A DNA stretch of 6,004 bases from Bacillota bacterium (GTDB taxonomy: Bacteria > Bacillota > Tb-RUG-66): the NCBI GenBank assembly GCA_016288255.1, contig JAEEYS010000073.1, forward strand, positions 1 to 6,004. Reading direction: 5' to 3'. The notes beneath the pieces were generated by a model. That model was not told the DNA's origin. It did not search any database and saw only the letters and a program-made list of their open reading frames with translations. Every line of letters begins with the position of its first letter. Within the stretch, counting starts at the first letter, position 1. The translations under genes were made by a program, and so were the position numbers. Below, in pieces: positions 1 through 5,511 of the stretch.

Positions 1-441
1 AACAGACAACAGATCCCGAAACGTATTGAGATTTCCGTTTTTATTTTCCAGATGCTTTGCAAAAGTAATGATAATGATCAATTTTGCAAATTCCGAAGGC
101 TGCACCTGCGTAATACCCAAATTCAGCCATCTTTGGGCGCCCATTTTGCTGACACCCAAAGGCGTATGCACCAAAAGCAGTGCCAAGACAGTAATGACAT
201 AGAGGTACTTGGCAAATTTGCCGATGGTTTGGTAATCGATCAGCATCACCAACACCATAACGGCCAAACTTACCAAAAAAGAGATGGCTTGCCGTTTTAC
301 ATAATAGGGGCTGCCTTCCTCACTGGTAATATGCACCGCGCTGCTGATGGTCACAAGACTGAATCCCACGATACAGATCACTGTGATCAATAAGATCCAG
401 TCAAAATTTTTTAATAATTTTTTCCCTTGTTTAATATCCAC
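1..441 (-). CDS. rodA: RodA, SEDS-family peptidoglycan glycosyltransferase, N-terminal part (runs off window)
   Basis: RodA polymerises lipid II into glycan strands in the membrane during cell elongation, working with PBP2. Only the first 147 codons are visible; the reading frame is open to the window edge. The translation shows a basic N-terminus (residues 4-11), a first membrane segment at about 15-35, a second at about 53-68 and a third at about 75-92, then the SEDS signature GAQRWLNLG at about 100-108 followed by QPSEFAKL, typical of FtsW/RodA/SpoVE. I chose the GTG at 441-439 because GGAG at 454-451 lies 9 nt upstream. The in-frame ATG at 456 would add five residues (MECRK) but has only a distant GGA before it. 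FtsW or SpoVE cannot be excluded from the motif alone, but position next to minE and a PBP2 gene nearby favour RodA. A terminator lies between minE and this gene, so it may have its own, weak promoter. Confidence 0.9.
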   Translation of the reverse strand, partial: MDIKQGKKLLKNFDWILLITVICIVGFSLVTISSAVHITSEEGSPYYVKRQAISFLVSLAVMVLVMLIDYQTIGKFAKYLYVITVLALLLVHTPLGVSKMGAQRWLNLGITQVQPSEFAKLIIIITFAKHLENKNGNLNTFRDLLSV

Positions 442-450
442 TTTTCTGCA

Positions 451-454
451 CTCC
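451..454 (-). promoter_or_regulatory. Ribosome binding site deciding the rodA start
   Basis: GGAG on the minus strand, 9 nt before the GTG at 441. It overlaps the alternative ATG at 456, so use of this site argues against that ATG as the start. Confidence 0.5.
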
Positions 455-512
455 ATCTAAAACTAATATATCCAAAAAGTTCCATCTCTATGTGACTTTT
501 CGGCTGGAAGTG

Positions 513-544
513 AAAAACAGCAGTTGTAAGAATCTCTGCTGTTT
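513..544 (-). terminator. Intrinsic terminator after minE
   Basis: On the minus strand AAACAGCAG (544-536) pairs perfectly with CTGCTGTTT (523-515) around a 12-nt loop, and the run of five T covers 517-513. The hairpin starts 9 nt after the minE stop codon. The core is only six G/C-containing pairs (CAGCAG/CTGCTG) and the T run is short, so some read-through into rodA is plausible. Confidence 0.65.
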
Positions 545-553
545 CTGATAGAA

Positions 554-820
554 TTATTTTCCTTTTATATTGAGTATCGGAATATTTGCTTCCAATACCG
601 GCATTTCTTTATTGGTATCGTCCACTACCTTATTCGTGATTTTGATATCAATATCGCTTTTGTTGATCGTTAATCTTCTGGAAATAACTTCAATGATCTC
701 ATCTTTTAAAGATTCCAACAAATCCGGTTCCGTGCTGACTCTGTCATGCACAATGATCAGTTTTAATCTATCTTTTGCTATATCTTTGCTTTTATTTGAT
801 TTTTTGAAAAAATTAAACAT
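554..820 (-). CDS. minE: MinE, cell division topological specificity factor
   Basis: MinE stimulates MinD ATPase activity at the membrane, releases MinC/MinD, and so restricts the division inhibitor to the poles. The 88-residue length matches the family. The first residues (MFNFFKK) form the expected amphipathic membrane-binding start. Residues 13-27 (DIAKDRLKLIIVHDR) match the MinD-contact segment, aligning with IAKERLQ in the Escherichia coli protein, including the conserved arginine (R18 here). Residues from about 35 on form the dimeric topological-specificity domain, with a helix (LLESLKDEIIEVISRRL) and strands. It lies 13 nt after minD. Its ribosome binding site, an AAGGGGG run at 835-829, overlaps the minD stop codon, suggesting translational coupling. 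Presence of MinE implies pole-to-pole Min oscillation rather than a DivIVA-only system; that is inference from the family. Confidence 0.96.
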   Translation of the reverse strand: MFNFFKKSNKSKDIAKDRLKLIIVHDRVSTEPDLLESLKDEIIEVISRRLTINKSDIDIKITNKVVDDTNKEMPVLEANIPILNIKGK

Positions 821-833
821 CTCTCATACCCCC

Positions 834-1634
834 TTATTTCTTTTTCAAGCCGAAAAACTTTCTCAGTTTGTCCCCAAAAGTTTCCGTTACGGTCAATTCT
901 AAAAGAGGTACTTCTTTTCCGGTGATCCTGTTTGCGATATTGCGATATGCTTTTCCTGCCAAACTGGTACCTTCAATGACTGCCGGTTCCCCTTTGTTTG
1001 TGGAAATAACGATATTTTCATCATCCGGAACGATCCCTAAAATGTCAATAGCTAAAATTTCCTGCACATCATCTAAATTCAGCATATCTCCCCGATTGAC
1101 CATGTCCTGCCGAATCCGGTTTAAGATCAATTTGGGATTTTTTAATTCATTGGCTTCCAAAAGGCCGATGATCCGATCCGCGTCTCTGACCGCAGACACT
1201 TCCGGTGTGGTTACGATAATGGCTCTGTCCGCTCCTGCGATGGCGTTTTTAAACCCTTGTTCGATCCCTGCGGGAGAATCCACTACGATGTAATCGAATT
1301 CTTCTTTTAATTCTTCGCATAATTTCTTCATCTGTTCTGCCGTTACGGCATCTTTGTCTTTGGTTTGCGCCGCGGGCAAAAGATATAAGGTATCATATCT
1401 TTTATCTTTAATGAGTGCTTGTTTTACCCGGCAAAAACCATCTACCACATCTACGATATCATAGACGATTCTATTTTCTAACCCCATCAAAAGGTCTAAA
1501 TTTCTAAGTCCGATATCAGCATCAATCAAAACAACTTTGTACCCCATCATTGCAAGGCCTGTCCCCAAATTGGCAGAAGTGGTGGTTTTTCCGACGCCGC
1601 CTTTGCCAGATGTAATAACGATTACTTCACCCAT
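834..1634 (-). CDS. minD: MinD, septum-site determining ATPase
   Basis: MinD is a ParA/MinD-type ATPase that dimerises on the membrane with ATP and recruits MinC, and MinE then triggers its release. The 266 residues carry the deviant Walker A motif GKGGVGKTT at 10-18, with both lysines K11 and K16; the switch I region IDADIGLRNLDLLMG at 37-51, with D38 and D40; and Walker B-like VVDSPAGIE at 117-125, with D119. The C-terminus (FGDKLRKFFGLKKK, 253-266) is the amphipathic membrane-targeting helix seen in all MinD proteins and separates it from ParA and Mrp relatives. No key residue is missing. The start is fixed by GGAGG at 1645-1641, 6 nt upstream of the ATG. It is the middle gene of minC-minD-minE, with an unusually long 91-nt gap from minC and tight linkage to minE. 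Confidence 0.98.
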   Translation of the reverse strand: MGEVIVITSGKGGVGKTTTSANLGTGLAMMGYKVVLIDADIGLRNLDLLMGLENRIVYDIVDVVDGFCRVKQALIKDKRYDTLYLLPAAQTKDKDAVTAEQMKKLCEELKEEFDYIVVDSPAGIEQGFKNAIAGADRAIIVTTPEVSAVRDADRIIGLLEANELKNPKLILNRIRQDMVNRGDMLNLDDVQEILAIDILGIVPDDENIVISTNKGEPAVIEGTSLAGKAYRNIANRITGKEVPLLELTVTETFGDKLRKFFGLKKK

Positions 1635-1725
1635 AATTTTCCTCCTTATAAAGTGTCTGTTATTTTTATCATAAATTTGTCGCTTAACATGTTATTTGAT
1701 CTTGCGGTATTTTCATAAAACAAAA

Positions 1726-2337
1726 TTAAAATAATGTTTTATAAGGTTCGATCACGATCATTTTATCCCGGATCAAAGCGATCTCCGGCATATTCAGCTT
1801 TGTTTTGGGATCGGTATCCGGTGCATAGCTGATCAGATCGCCTATCCCCAGCTGCAGCGGTTCCAACGTCGTAGCGGCAATAAACGCATTATAGTCATTG
1901 TCTACTCCCGCGTAAGCAGAGCCTTTTAAAGTGCCCAGTACAACGATATTTCCCGTAGCCGAGATTTCCCCGCCGGGATTCACATCCCCCACGATCACGA
2001 TATTGCCTTTATAATATAAACTTTGTCCCGAACGAATGATCTTTCTGACAAAGCAAGTATCATTGTTTTCAAAAATTTCTTCGTTGTCCGGCAGCACATT
2101 ATAGCTGTATTTGATATTGAATCCCATCTTTTCCGCCAGATCGATCAATATCTTTTTTTCACCCGGTTTAAAATTTCTGCCTGTAAAAGTGACGAACATG
2201 TTATTCTGCGCAAAAAAAGACCGAGACGTATTGATGGTATTTTTAAACTTTTCACATAATACATCGATAGAGTCTTTATCATTCAAAATAATTTCCAGTC
2301 CCTCTTTTTTCCCTTTGATGACAATGTCGTTTTCCAT
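1726..2337 (-). CDS. minC: MinC, septum-site determining protein (FtsZ assembly inhibitor)
   Basis: MinC blocks FtsZ ring formation away from midcell when recruited to the membrane by MinD. The 203-residue protein has the usual two parts. The N-terminal domain (about 1-85, ending in a conserved-looking FNIKYSYNV strand) is variable and resembles other Bacillota MinC proteins. The C-terminal beta-helix domain begins at about 98 and contains RSGQ (102-105) and GNIVIVGDVNPGGEI (111-125), followed by the repeated glycine turns GNIVVLG and LKGSAYAG. The RSGQ stretch is the known MinD-binding surface of the family. The ATG is preceded by AGGAGAAGG a few bases upstream, a strong ribosome binding site. 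It is the first gene of the min operon and has a good promoter about 70 bp upstream. Confidence 0.96.
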   Translation of the reverse strand: MENDIVIKGKKEGLEIILNDKDSIDVLCEKFKNTINTSRSFFAQNNMFVTFTGRNFKPGEKKILIDLAEKMGFNIKYSYNVLPDNEEIFENNDTCFVRKIIRSGQSLYYKGNIVIVGDVNPGGEISATGNIVVLGTLKGSAYAGVDNDYNAFIAATTLEPLQLGIGDLISYAPDTDPKTKLNMPEIALIRDKMIVIEPYKTLF

Positions 2338-2407
2338 ATCCTTCTCCTTTTACACACACCCTGTAATAATCTGTTTTTCGATAATTTTAAATCATATCGT
2401 CTTTTTT

Positions 2408-2436
2408 ATTTTAGCAATAAAATTTAAAAAGGTAAA
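2408..2436 (-). promoter_or_regulatory. Sigma-A-type promoter of the minC-minD-minE operon
   Basis: On the minus strand the -35 box TTTACC (2436-2431; 4 of 6 to TTGACA) and the -10 box TAAAAT (2413-2408; 5 of 6 to TATAAT) are separated by exactly 17 bp. A TGC directly before the -10 makes it an extended -10. Transcription would begin near 2401, giving a leader of about 64 nt before minC. Confidence 0.7.
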
Positions 2437-2484
2437 GAAGTTTCCTGTAAATCAAAAAAAAGAAAACGATAGAATATTCTTTTC

Positions 2485-2509
2485 AAAAAAATAGGCCGTT
2501 TTTCGACCT
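2485..2509 (-). terminator. Short hairpin with T run between two divergent promoters
   Basis: On the minus strand AGGTCG (2509-2504) pairs with CGGCCT (2498-2493), one T-G wobble, around a five-A loop. It is followed by A and seven T (2491-2485). On the plus strand the same hairpin has a C-A mismatch but is followed by CTTTTTT (2510-2516), so it could work weakly both ways. It lies upstream of both the minC promoter and the promoter of the gene at 2601, so it ends no gene present here. Confidence 0.5.
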
Positions 2510-2534
2510 CTTTTTTAAGGCAAAAGCCCTTTTC

Positions 2535-2563
2535 TTGCAATCGGTCCTTTGTTTTTTTATAAT
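2535..2563 (+). promoter_or_regulatory. Near-consensus sigma-A-type promoter of the gene at 2601
   Basis: The -35 box TTGCAA (2535-2540; 4 of 6) and a perfect -10 box TATAAT (2558-2563) are separated by exactly 17 bp that include a T-rich tract. Transcription should start near 2570, giving a leader of about 30 nt. The same bases could be misread as a TTG or ATG start (2535, 2562) of a longer protein. Confidence 0.8.
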
Positions 2564-2590
2564 GGATAACAGATATCATAAAAAATCTGC

Positions 2591-2595
2591 GAGGG
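2591..2595 (+). promoter_or_regulatory. Ribosome binding site deciding the start at 2601
   Basis: GAGGG lies 5 nt before the ATG at 2601 and downstream of the inferred transcription start near 2570, so it selects 2601 over the upstream in-frame TTG (2535) and ATG (2562). Confidence 0.7.
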
Positions 2596-2600
2596 CTGTT

Positions 2601-3065
2601 ATGAAAAAATCAAAATTGGTCTTGCCGACCTACGACGCGCAATTGACGGAGTTAAAGATCAAACCGAAACACATTAAAACAAAAATCAGTTATAAATTGA
2701 AGCTCTATGATGAAACCTTAAAACAAACCGTGACAAAAACACTCCTGTTGGAAGGCGTTATCGCCATTGATTTTTCCATGAATTTTTTCGATAATCCGAT
2801 CGGCGCCGAAGTCTGCGGATTTTATGAGATCTTTGCGGAAGAAGAAAAGAAAAGGTTGATAGAACAGAACTTTTTGGCTCGAAGAGAAGGCTTTTTGTAT
2901 CACGGAGATTATGATTATGATGAAAAGGAAGAGAATGATATTTTGAATTACAGGCCGTCCATAGAAAAAGTCCTGAAAAATATAGAGCAGTATCACCTTT
3001 ATCAGCAGGAGACCACAGGAGGGCTCTACTCCTTTTTAACAGAAAAAGAATATACGCTCCTTTAG
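2601..3065 (+). CDS. Hypothetical protein, 154 residues, unrecognised
   Basis: I do not recognise this protein. It has no signal peptide, no membrane segment and no known catalytic motif, so a soluble cytoplasmic protein is likely. The N-terminus is lysine-rich (residues 2-34). A mixed region at about 44-78 (LLLEGVIAIDFSMNFFDNP, then GFYEIF) looks like beta strands. Residues 79-96 are a charged helix (EEEKKRLIEQNFLARRE). Next comes an acidic, tyrosine-containing patch at 101-113 (HGDYDYDEKEEND), and the C-terminal part is helical (IEKVLKNIEQYHLYQQE). The start at 2601 follows a GAGGG site and a perfect -10 box at 2558-2563, which excludes longer versions from 2535 or 2562. It is the only plus-strand gene, divergent from minC and convergent with glmS, with its own promoter and terminator. 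Base composition is AT-rich: the 60-base blocks at 2641 and 2881 are 27% and 33% GC by hand count. That it is a real gene is supported by the complete set of signals; its function is unknown. Confidence 0.8.
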   Translation: MKKSKLVLPTYDAQLTELKIKPKHIKTKISYKLKLYDETLKQTVTKTLLLEGVIAIDFSMNFFDNPIGAEVCGFYEIFAEEEKKRLIEQNFLARREGFLYHGDYDYDEKEENDILNYRPSIEKVLKNIEQYHLYQQETTGGLYSFLTEKEYTLL

Positions 3066-3134
3066 CATATTTTAGAATGAAGATAGGTCTTCACAGGTGA
3101 AATTTTTCTTATCGAAAAAGCAACCGAACAGAAT

Positions 3135-3178
3135 ATAAAATCACTATGGATACAATCGTCCATAGTGATTTTATTTTT
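3135..3178 (+). terminator. Intrinsic terminator of the gene at 2601
   Basis: A perfect 16-bp stem, ATAAAATCACTATGGA (3135-3150) with its complement at 3159-3174, closes an 8-nt loop. The 3' strand ends in TTTTAT and is followed by four more T. It begins 69 nt after the stop codon. On the opposite strand the hairpin is followed only by ATTC, so its main direction is plus. Confidence 0.85.
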
Positions 3179-3269
3179 GATTTCTCTTTCAGAATCCTGC
3201 CGGAAAGGAAATAACATTTTATAGATCCGGCCAAAAGATCAAAATTCTGCCGTTATGCAGATCCTTCCC

Positions 3270-3319
3270 AAAAAAAATACAAAGGCATACCGGAATCGTT
3301 CCCAAGTAAGCCTTTGTAT
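3270..3319 (-). terminator. Intrinsic terminator of glmS
   Basis: On the minus strand ATACAAAGGC (3319-3310) pairs with GCCTTTGTAT (3286-3277), and inside the loop GGAA/TTCC (3292-3295 with 3299-3302) forms a smaller stem. Eight T, overlapping the base of the stem, follow at 3277-3270. It begins 59 nt after the glmS stop codon. Confidence 0.85.
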
Positions 3320-3378
3320 AATTTGTATAAAAAGTAAAAATCCTTTTCAGCGACATAGATAAATAAAGTCGCGATTTG

Positions 3379-5205
3379 CTATTCTACCGTTACGGATTTT
3401 GCAAGATTGCGGGGTCTATCCACATCGTTCCCTTTGTTGACCGAGGTATAATAGGCCAAAAGCTGCATGGGAACGGTTGCGACCATGGGCATGAGCATTT
3501 CGGCGATTTTCGGTATGCGGATCAGATAGTCCGCCGCCTCTTCGCCAATATCCGCTTCTTCATCGCAAATGACGACCGTCATCGCACCGCGCGCTTTGAC
3601 CTCTTCGATATTGCTGATGGTCTTCTCTAACAGGGTGTTCTGGGTCGCTACGGCGATAACGGGCATTCCCTCGGTAATCAAGGAGATCGTACCGTGTTTC
3701 AGCTCACCTGCCGCGTAGGATTCGGAGTGGATATAGCTGATCTCTTTGAGTTTTAGCGAACCTTCCATTGAAAGCGCATAGTCCAGCCCGCGTCCAATAT
3801 ACAAAAGACTGCTTGTGCTGATGAGCTTGGTAGAAATATACTGGCAGTCATCCACAACGCTGTTGACCGTCTTTTCGATAATCGCCGGCATTTTGATAAG
3901 CTGATCGGTCAGATCGCGGCATTTTGCCTCATCGATTCTCCCTTTGGCATAAGCAAGCTCAAAGGCAAAGAGGTACATCACCGCAAGCTGTACCATATAT
4001 GCCTTGGTAGAGGCAACGGCAATTTCCGGGCCTGCATGGGTATAGATGACCATATCTGCCTCACGGGCAATAGAACTGCCTTTTACATTAACAATAGCAA
4101 GGGTTTTTGCTTCCGTTTCCTTCACAAGCCTGAGCACCGCTTTGCTGTCGGCAGTTTCACCGCTCTGAGAAATGATGATCACCAAGTCACCCTTGCCGAT
4201 CAGCGGGTTGCGGTAGCGGAACTCACTGGCGATATCCACAGTTACGGATACACGCGCAAGCTTTTCGATCACATATTTGCCCACCATCCCTGCGTGCATC
4301 GCAGTCCCGCAGGCGACAATAAAGACATTGTTGATATCCTTGAGCGTTTCAGGCGTAATACCGCATTCGGAAAGATCCGGCAGTCCGTCTTCAATACGAG
4401 GTGTAACAGTCATTTTTACAGCAGTAGGCTGTTCGTGGATCTCCTTGATCATAAAATGCGGATAACCGCCCTTTTCAGCGCTGTCTTCATCCCAGTCGGC
4501 AGTTTTGAGCTCCTTATCGATCACTCTGCCATGCATAGTGCAAAAGCTGGCTGAACCGTTTTTCAGTATAACAATTTCATTATGTTCCAAAAGATAATAA
4601 TCCTTGGTATATTTCAGGATAGCGGGTACATCGGAAGCGATGAATGCCTCGCCTTTTCCCTGTCCCACAATCAGCGGGGATTCTCTGCGAACCGCATAAA
4701 TGGTTTCTGGGCGATCAGCAAAAACGATGCCGAGGGCAAAGGAGCCGCGCACTTCGTGCAGCGTTCTGCGGATAGCGCGGATGGGATCGCCGTTGTAATA
4801 GAAGTCGAGCAGCTGTGCGACGACTTCGGTGTCGGTATCGCTCAAAAATTCCGTACGTTCGTTGTCTATCAAAAACTGTTTGATCTGTTTGTAATTTTCA
4901 ATAATGCCGTTGTGAACAATAGTGACCCGCCGCCCAGAATGGGGATGAGAGTTGATGTCCGACGGCTCGCCGTGGGTGGCCCAACGGGTATGCCCAATAC
5001 CGGCATGTCCCTGCGGCTTGCCTTCCTTTTCCATCTTCTCCACCAAATCCGATAAACGGCCCTTTGACTTGGCAACTTCTATCTTGCCGTTTTCAAAAAC
5101 AGCGATGCCTGCCGAGTCATAGCCGCGGTATTCCAGCTTTGCCAGTGCCGAAATGAGCACATCGGTACAGTCGCGCGGTCCTACATATCCTACGATTCCA
5201 CACAT
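3379..5205 (-). CDS. glmS: Glutamine-fructose-6-phosphate aminotransferase (glucosamine-6-phosphate synthase)
   Basis: GlmS makes glucosamine-6-phosphate from fructose-6-phosphate and glutamine, the first step toward UDP-GlcNAc for peptidoglycan. The 608-residue length is standard. The N-terminal glutamine amidotransferase domain (about 1-220) has the nucleophile Cys2 in CGIVGYVG, then RGYDSAGI (27-34), GHTRWATHG (71-79), HNGIIENY (98-105) and SDTDTEV (122-128). Two sugar isomerase (SIS) domains follow. The first, at about 290-425, has SQSGETADS (346-354) and STKAY (399-403). The second, at about 455-595, has LKLKEISYIHSESY, with E488, and ELKHG, with H504. The terminal NLAKSVTVE carries the catalytic lysine K603. 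All catalytic residues are present. The start codon directly precedes Cys2, and GAGAGG lies 11 nt upstream. It has its own promoter and terminator, so it is probably a single-gene unit. The leader is far too short for the glmS ribozyme found in many Bacillota. Its blocks at 3481 and 4741 are 60-62% GC by hand count, above most of the flanks. Confidence 0.98.
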   Translation of the reverse strand: MCGIVGYVGPRDCTDVLISALAKLEYRGYDSAGIAVFENGKIEVAKSKGRLSDLVEKMEKEGKPQGHAGIGHTRWATHGEPSDINSHPHSGRRVTIVHNGIIENYKQIKQFLIDNERTEFLSDTDTEVVAQLLDFYYNGDPIRAIRRTLHEVRGSFALGIVFADRPETIYAVRRESPLIVGQGKGEAFIASDVPAILKYTKDYYLLEHNEIVILKNGSASFCTMHGRVIDKELKTADWDEDSAEKGGYPHFMIKEIHEQPTAVKMTVTPRIEDGLPDLSECGITPETLKDINNVFIVACGTAMHAGMVGKYVIEKLARVSVTVDIASEFRYRNPLIGKGDLVIIISQSGETADSKAVLRLVKETEAKTLAIVNVKGSSIAREADMVIYTHAGPEIAVASTKAYMVQLAVMYLFAFELAYAKGRIDEAKCRDLTDQLIKMPAIIEKTVNSVVDDCQYISTKLISTSSLLYIGRGLDYALSMEGSLKLKEISYIHSESYAAGELKHGTISLITEGMPVIAVATQNTLLEKTISNIEEVKARGAMTVVICDEEADIGEEAADYLIRIPKIAEMLMPMVATVPMQLLAYYTSVNKGNDVDRPRNLAKSVTVE

Positions 5206-5248
5206 ATGATTGGTTACCTCTCTTTACTCATATACTAATAACGGAGTA

Positions 5249-5277
5249 ATTATACCTTATTTCGCATTAAAAAACAA
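5249..5277 (-). promoter_or_regulatory. glmS: Sigma-A-type promoter of glmS
   Basis: On the minus strand the -35 box TTGTTT (5277-5272; 3 of 6) and a perfect -10 box TATAAT (5254-5249) are separated by 17 bp. The start of transcription should be near 5242, giving a leader of about 37 nt. A 6-bp inverted repeat, TTACTC at 5249-5244 with GAGTAA at 5229-5224, spans the start site; it could be an operator or chance. Confidence 0.75.
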
Positions 5278-5411
5278 TACTCTGCACCGCGCCACACCCT
5301 TTTTTTACGCGCGGCGGAAAGCTTTTCGATAAAATGGATGATCCGGCTGTGCCTATTGAAGTGATTGCGGGAAGCGGATATATTTGCATCCGGACAAAGC
5401 AAACAAGCTAT

Positions 5412-5441
5412 AAAAAAACCGGAAGGTATCAATCCTTCCGG
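5412..5441 (-). terminator. Intrinsic terminator of mrdA
   Basis: On the minus strand CCGGAAGG (5441-5434) pairs perfectly with CCTTCCGG (5426-5419) around a 7-nt loop, followed directly by seven T (5418-5412). It begins 70 nt after the mrdA stop codon. It should separate mrdA from glmS transcription. Confidence 0.92.
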
Positions 5442-5511
5442 CAGACTCTCTGATATGCAGTTTTTCTGCATTAAGATACACCCTGTTTTTTTACACTTTT
5501 TCCTTTTTCTT

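Larger units (their letters stand above)
3066..3378. other. Intergenic stretch between convergent genes
   Basis: No credible gene is present. It holds the plus-strand terminator of the preceding gene (3135-3178) and the minus-strand terminator of glmS (3270-3319). A small hairpin TGAAGA/TCTTCA with loop TAGG (3078-3093) and another, TCTGC/GCAGA (3246-3261), are visible but lack T runs. Confidence 0.7.
5206..5511. other. Intergenic stretch between mrdA and glmS
   Basis: It holds the mrdA terminator (5412-5441) and the glmS promoter (5249-5277). Between them, 5278-5411 has no supported gene. It contains a GC-rich inverted repeat, CCGCGC at 5287-5292 with GCGCGG at 5309-5314, without an adjacent T run. 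A small hairpin ATGCAG/CTGCAT (5455-5471) lies between the mrdA stop and its terminator. No glmS ribozyme-like block is evident by eye. Confidence 0.65.

Noticed and set aside
52..393. Plus-strand open frame of 113 codons opposite rodA
   Set aside because: Its translation is low-complexity, rich in His and Gln, and the opposite strand gives a clear RodA protein.
5287..5314. GC-rich inverted repeat CCGCGC/GCGCGG upstream of the glmS promoter, considered as a terminator or attachment site
   Set aside because: The nearest T run on the minus strand is about 11 nt beyond the stem, the loop is 16 nt, and there is no matching copy at the other end of glmS.
2374..5332. The 10-mer TTATCGAAAA in three intergenic regions (2375-2384 minus, 3109-3118 plus, 5323-5332 minus)
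   Set aside because: The same 10-mer also occurs inside the glmS coding sequence (3872-3881), and orientation and distance to promoters vary, so it is probably chance in AT-rich DNA.
3190..5450. Possible target duplication flanking glmS (CTGCCGGAA-like bases near 3197 and near 5442)
   Set aside because: The shared stretch is short and falls inside the mrdA terminator stem, so it gives no support for a mobile element.
5334..5453. Small plus-strand frame of about 39 codons (begins MDDPAVPIEV) in the mrdA-glmS spacer
   Set aside because: It has no well-placed ribosome binding site or promoter and runs through the mrdA terminator hairpin, so it is most likely chance.
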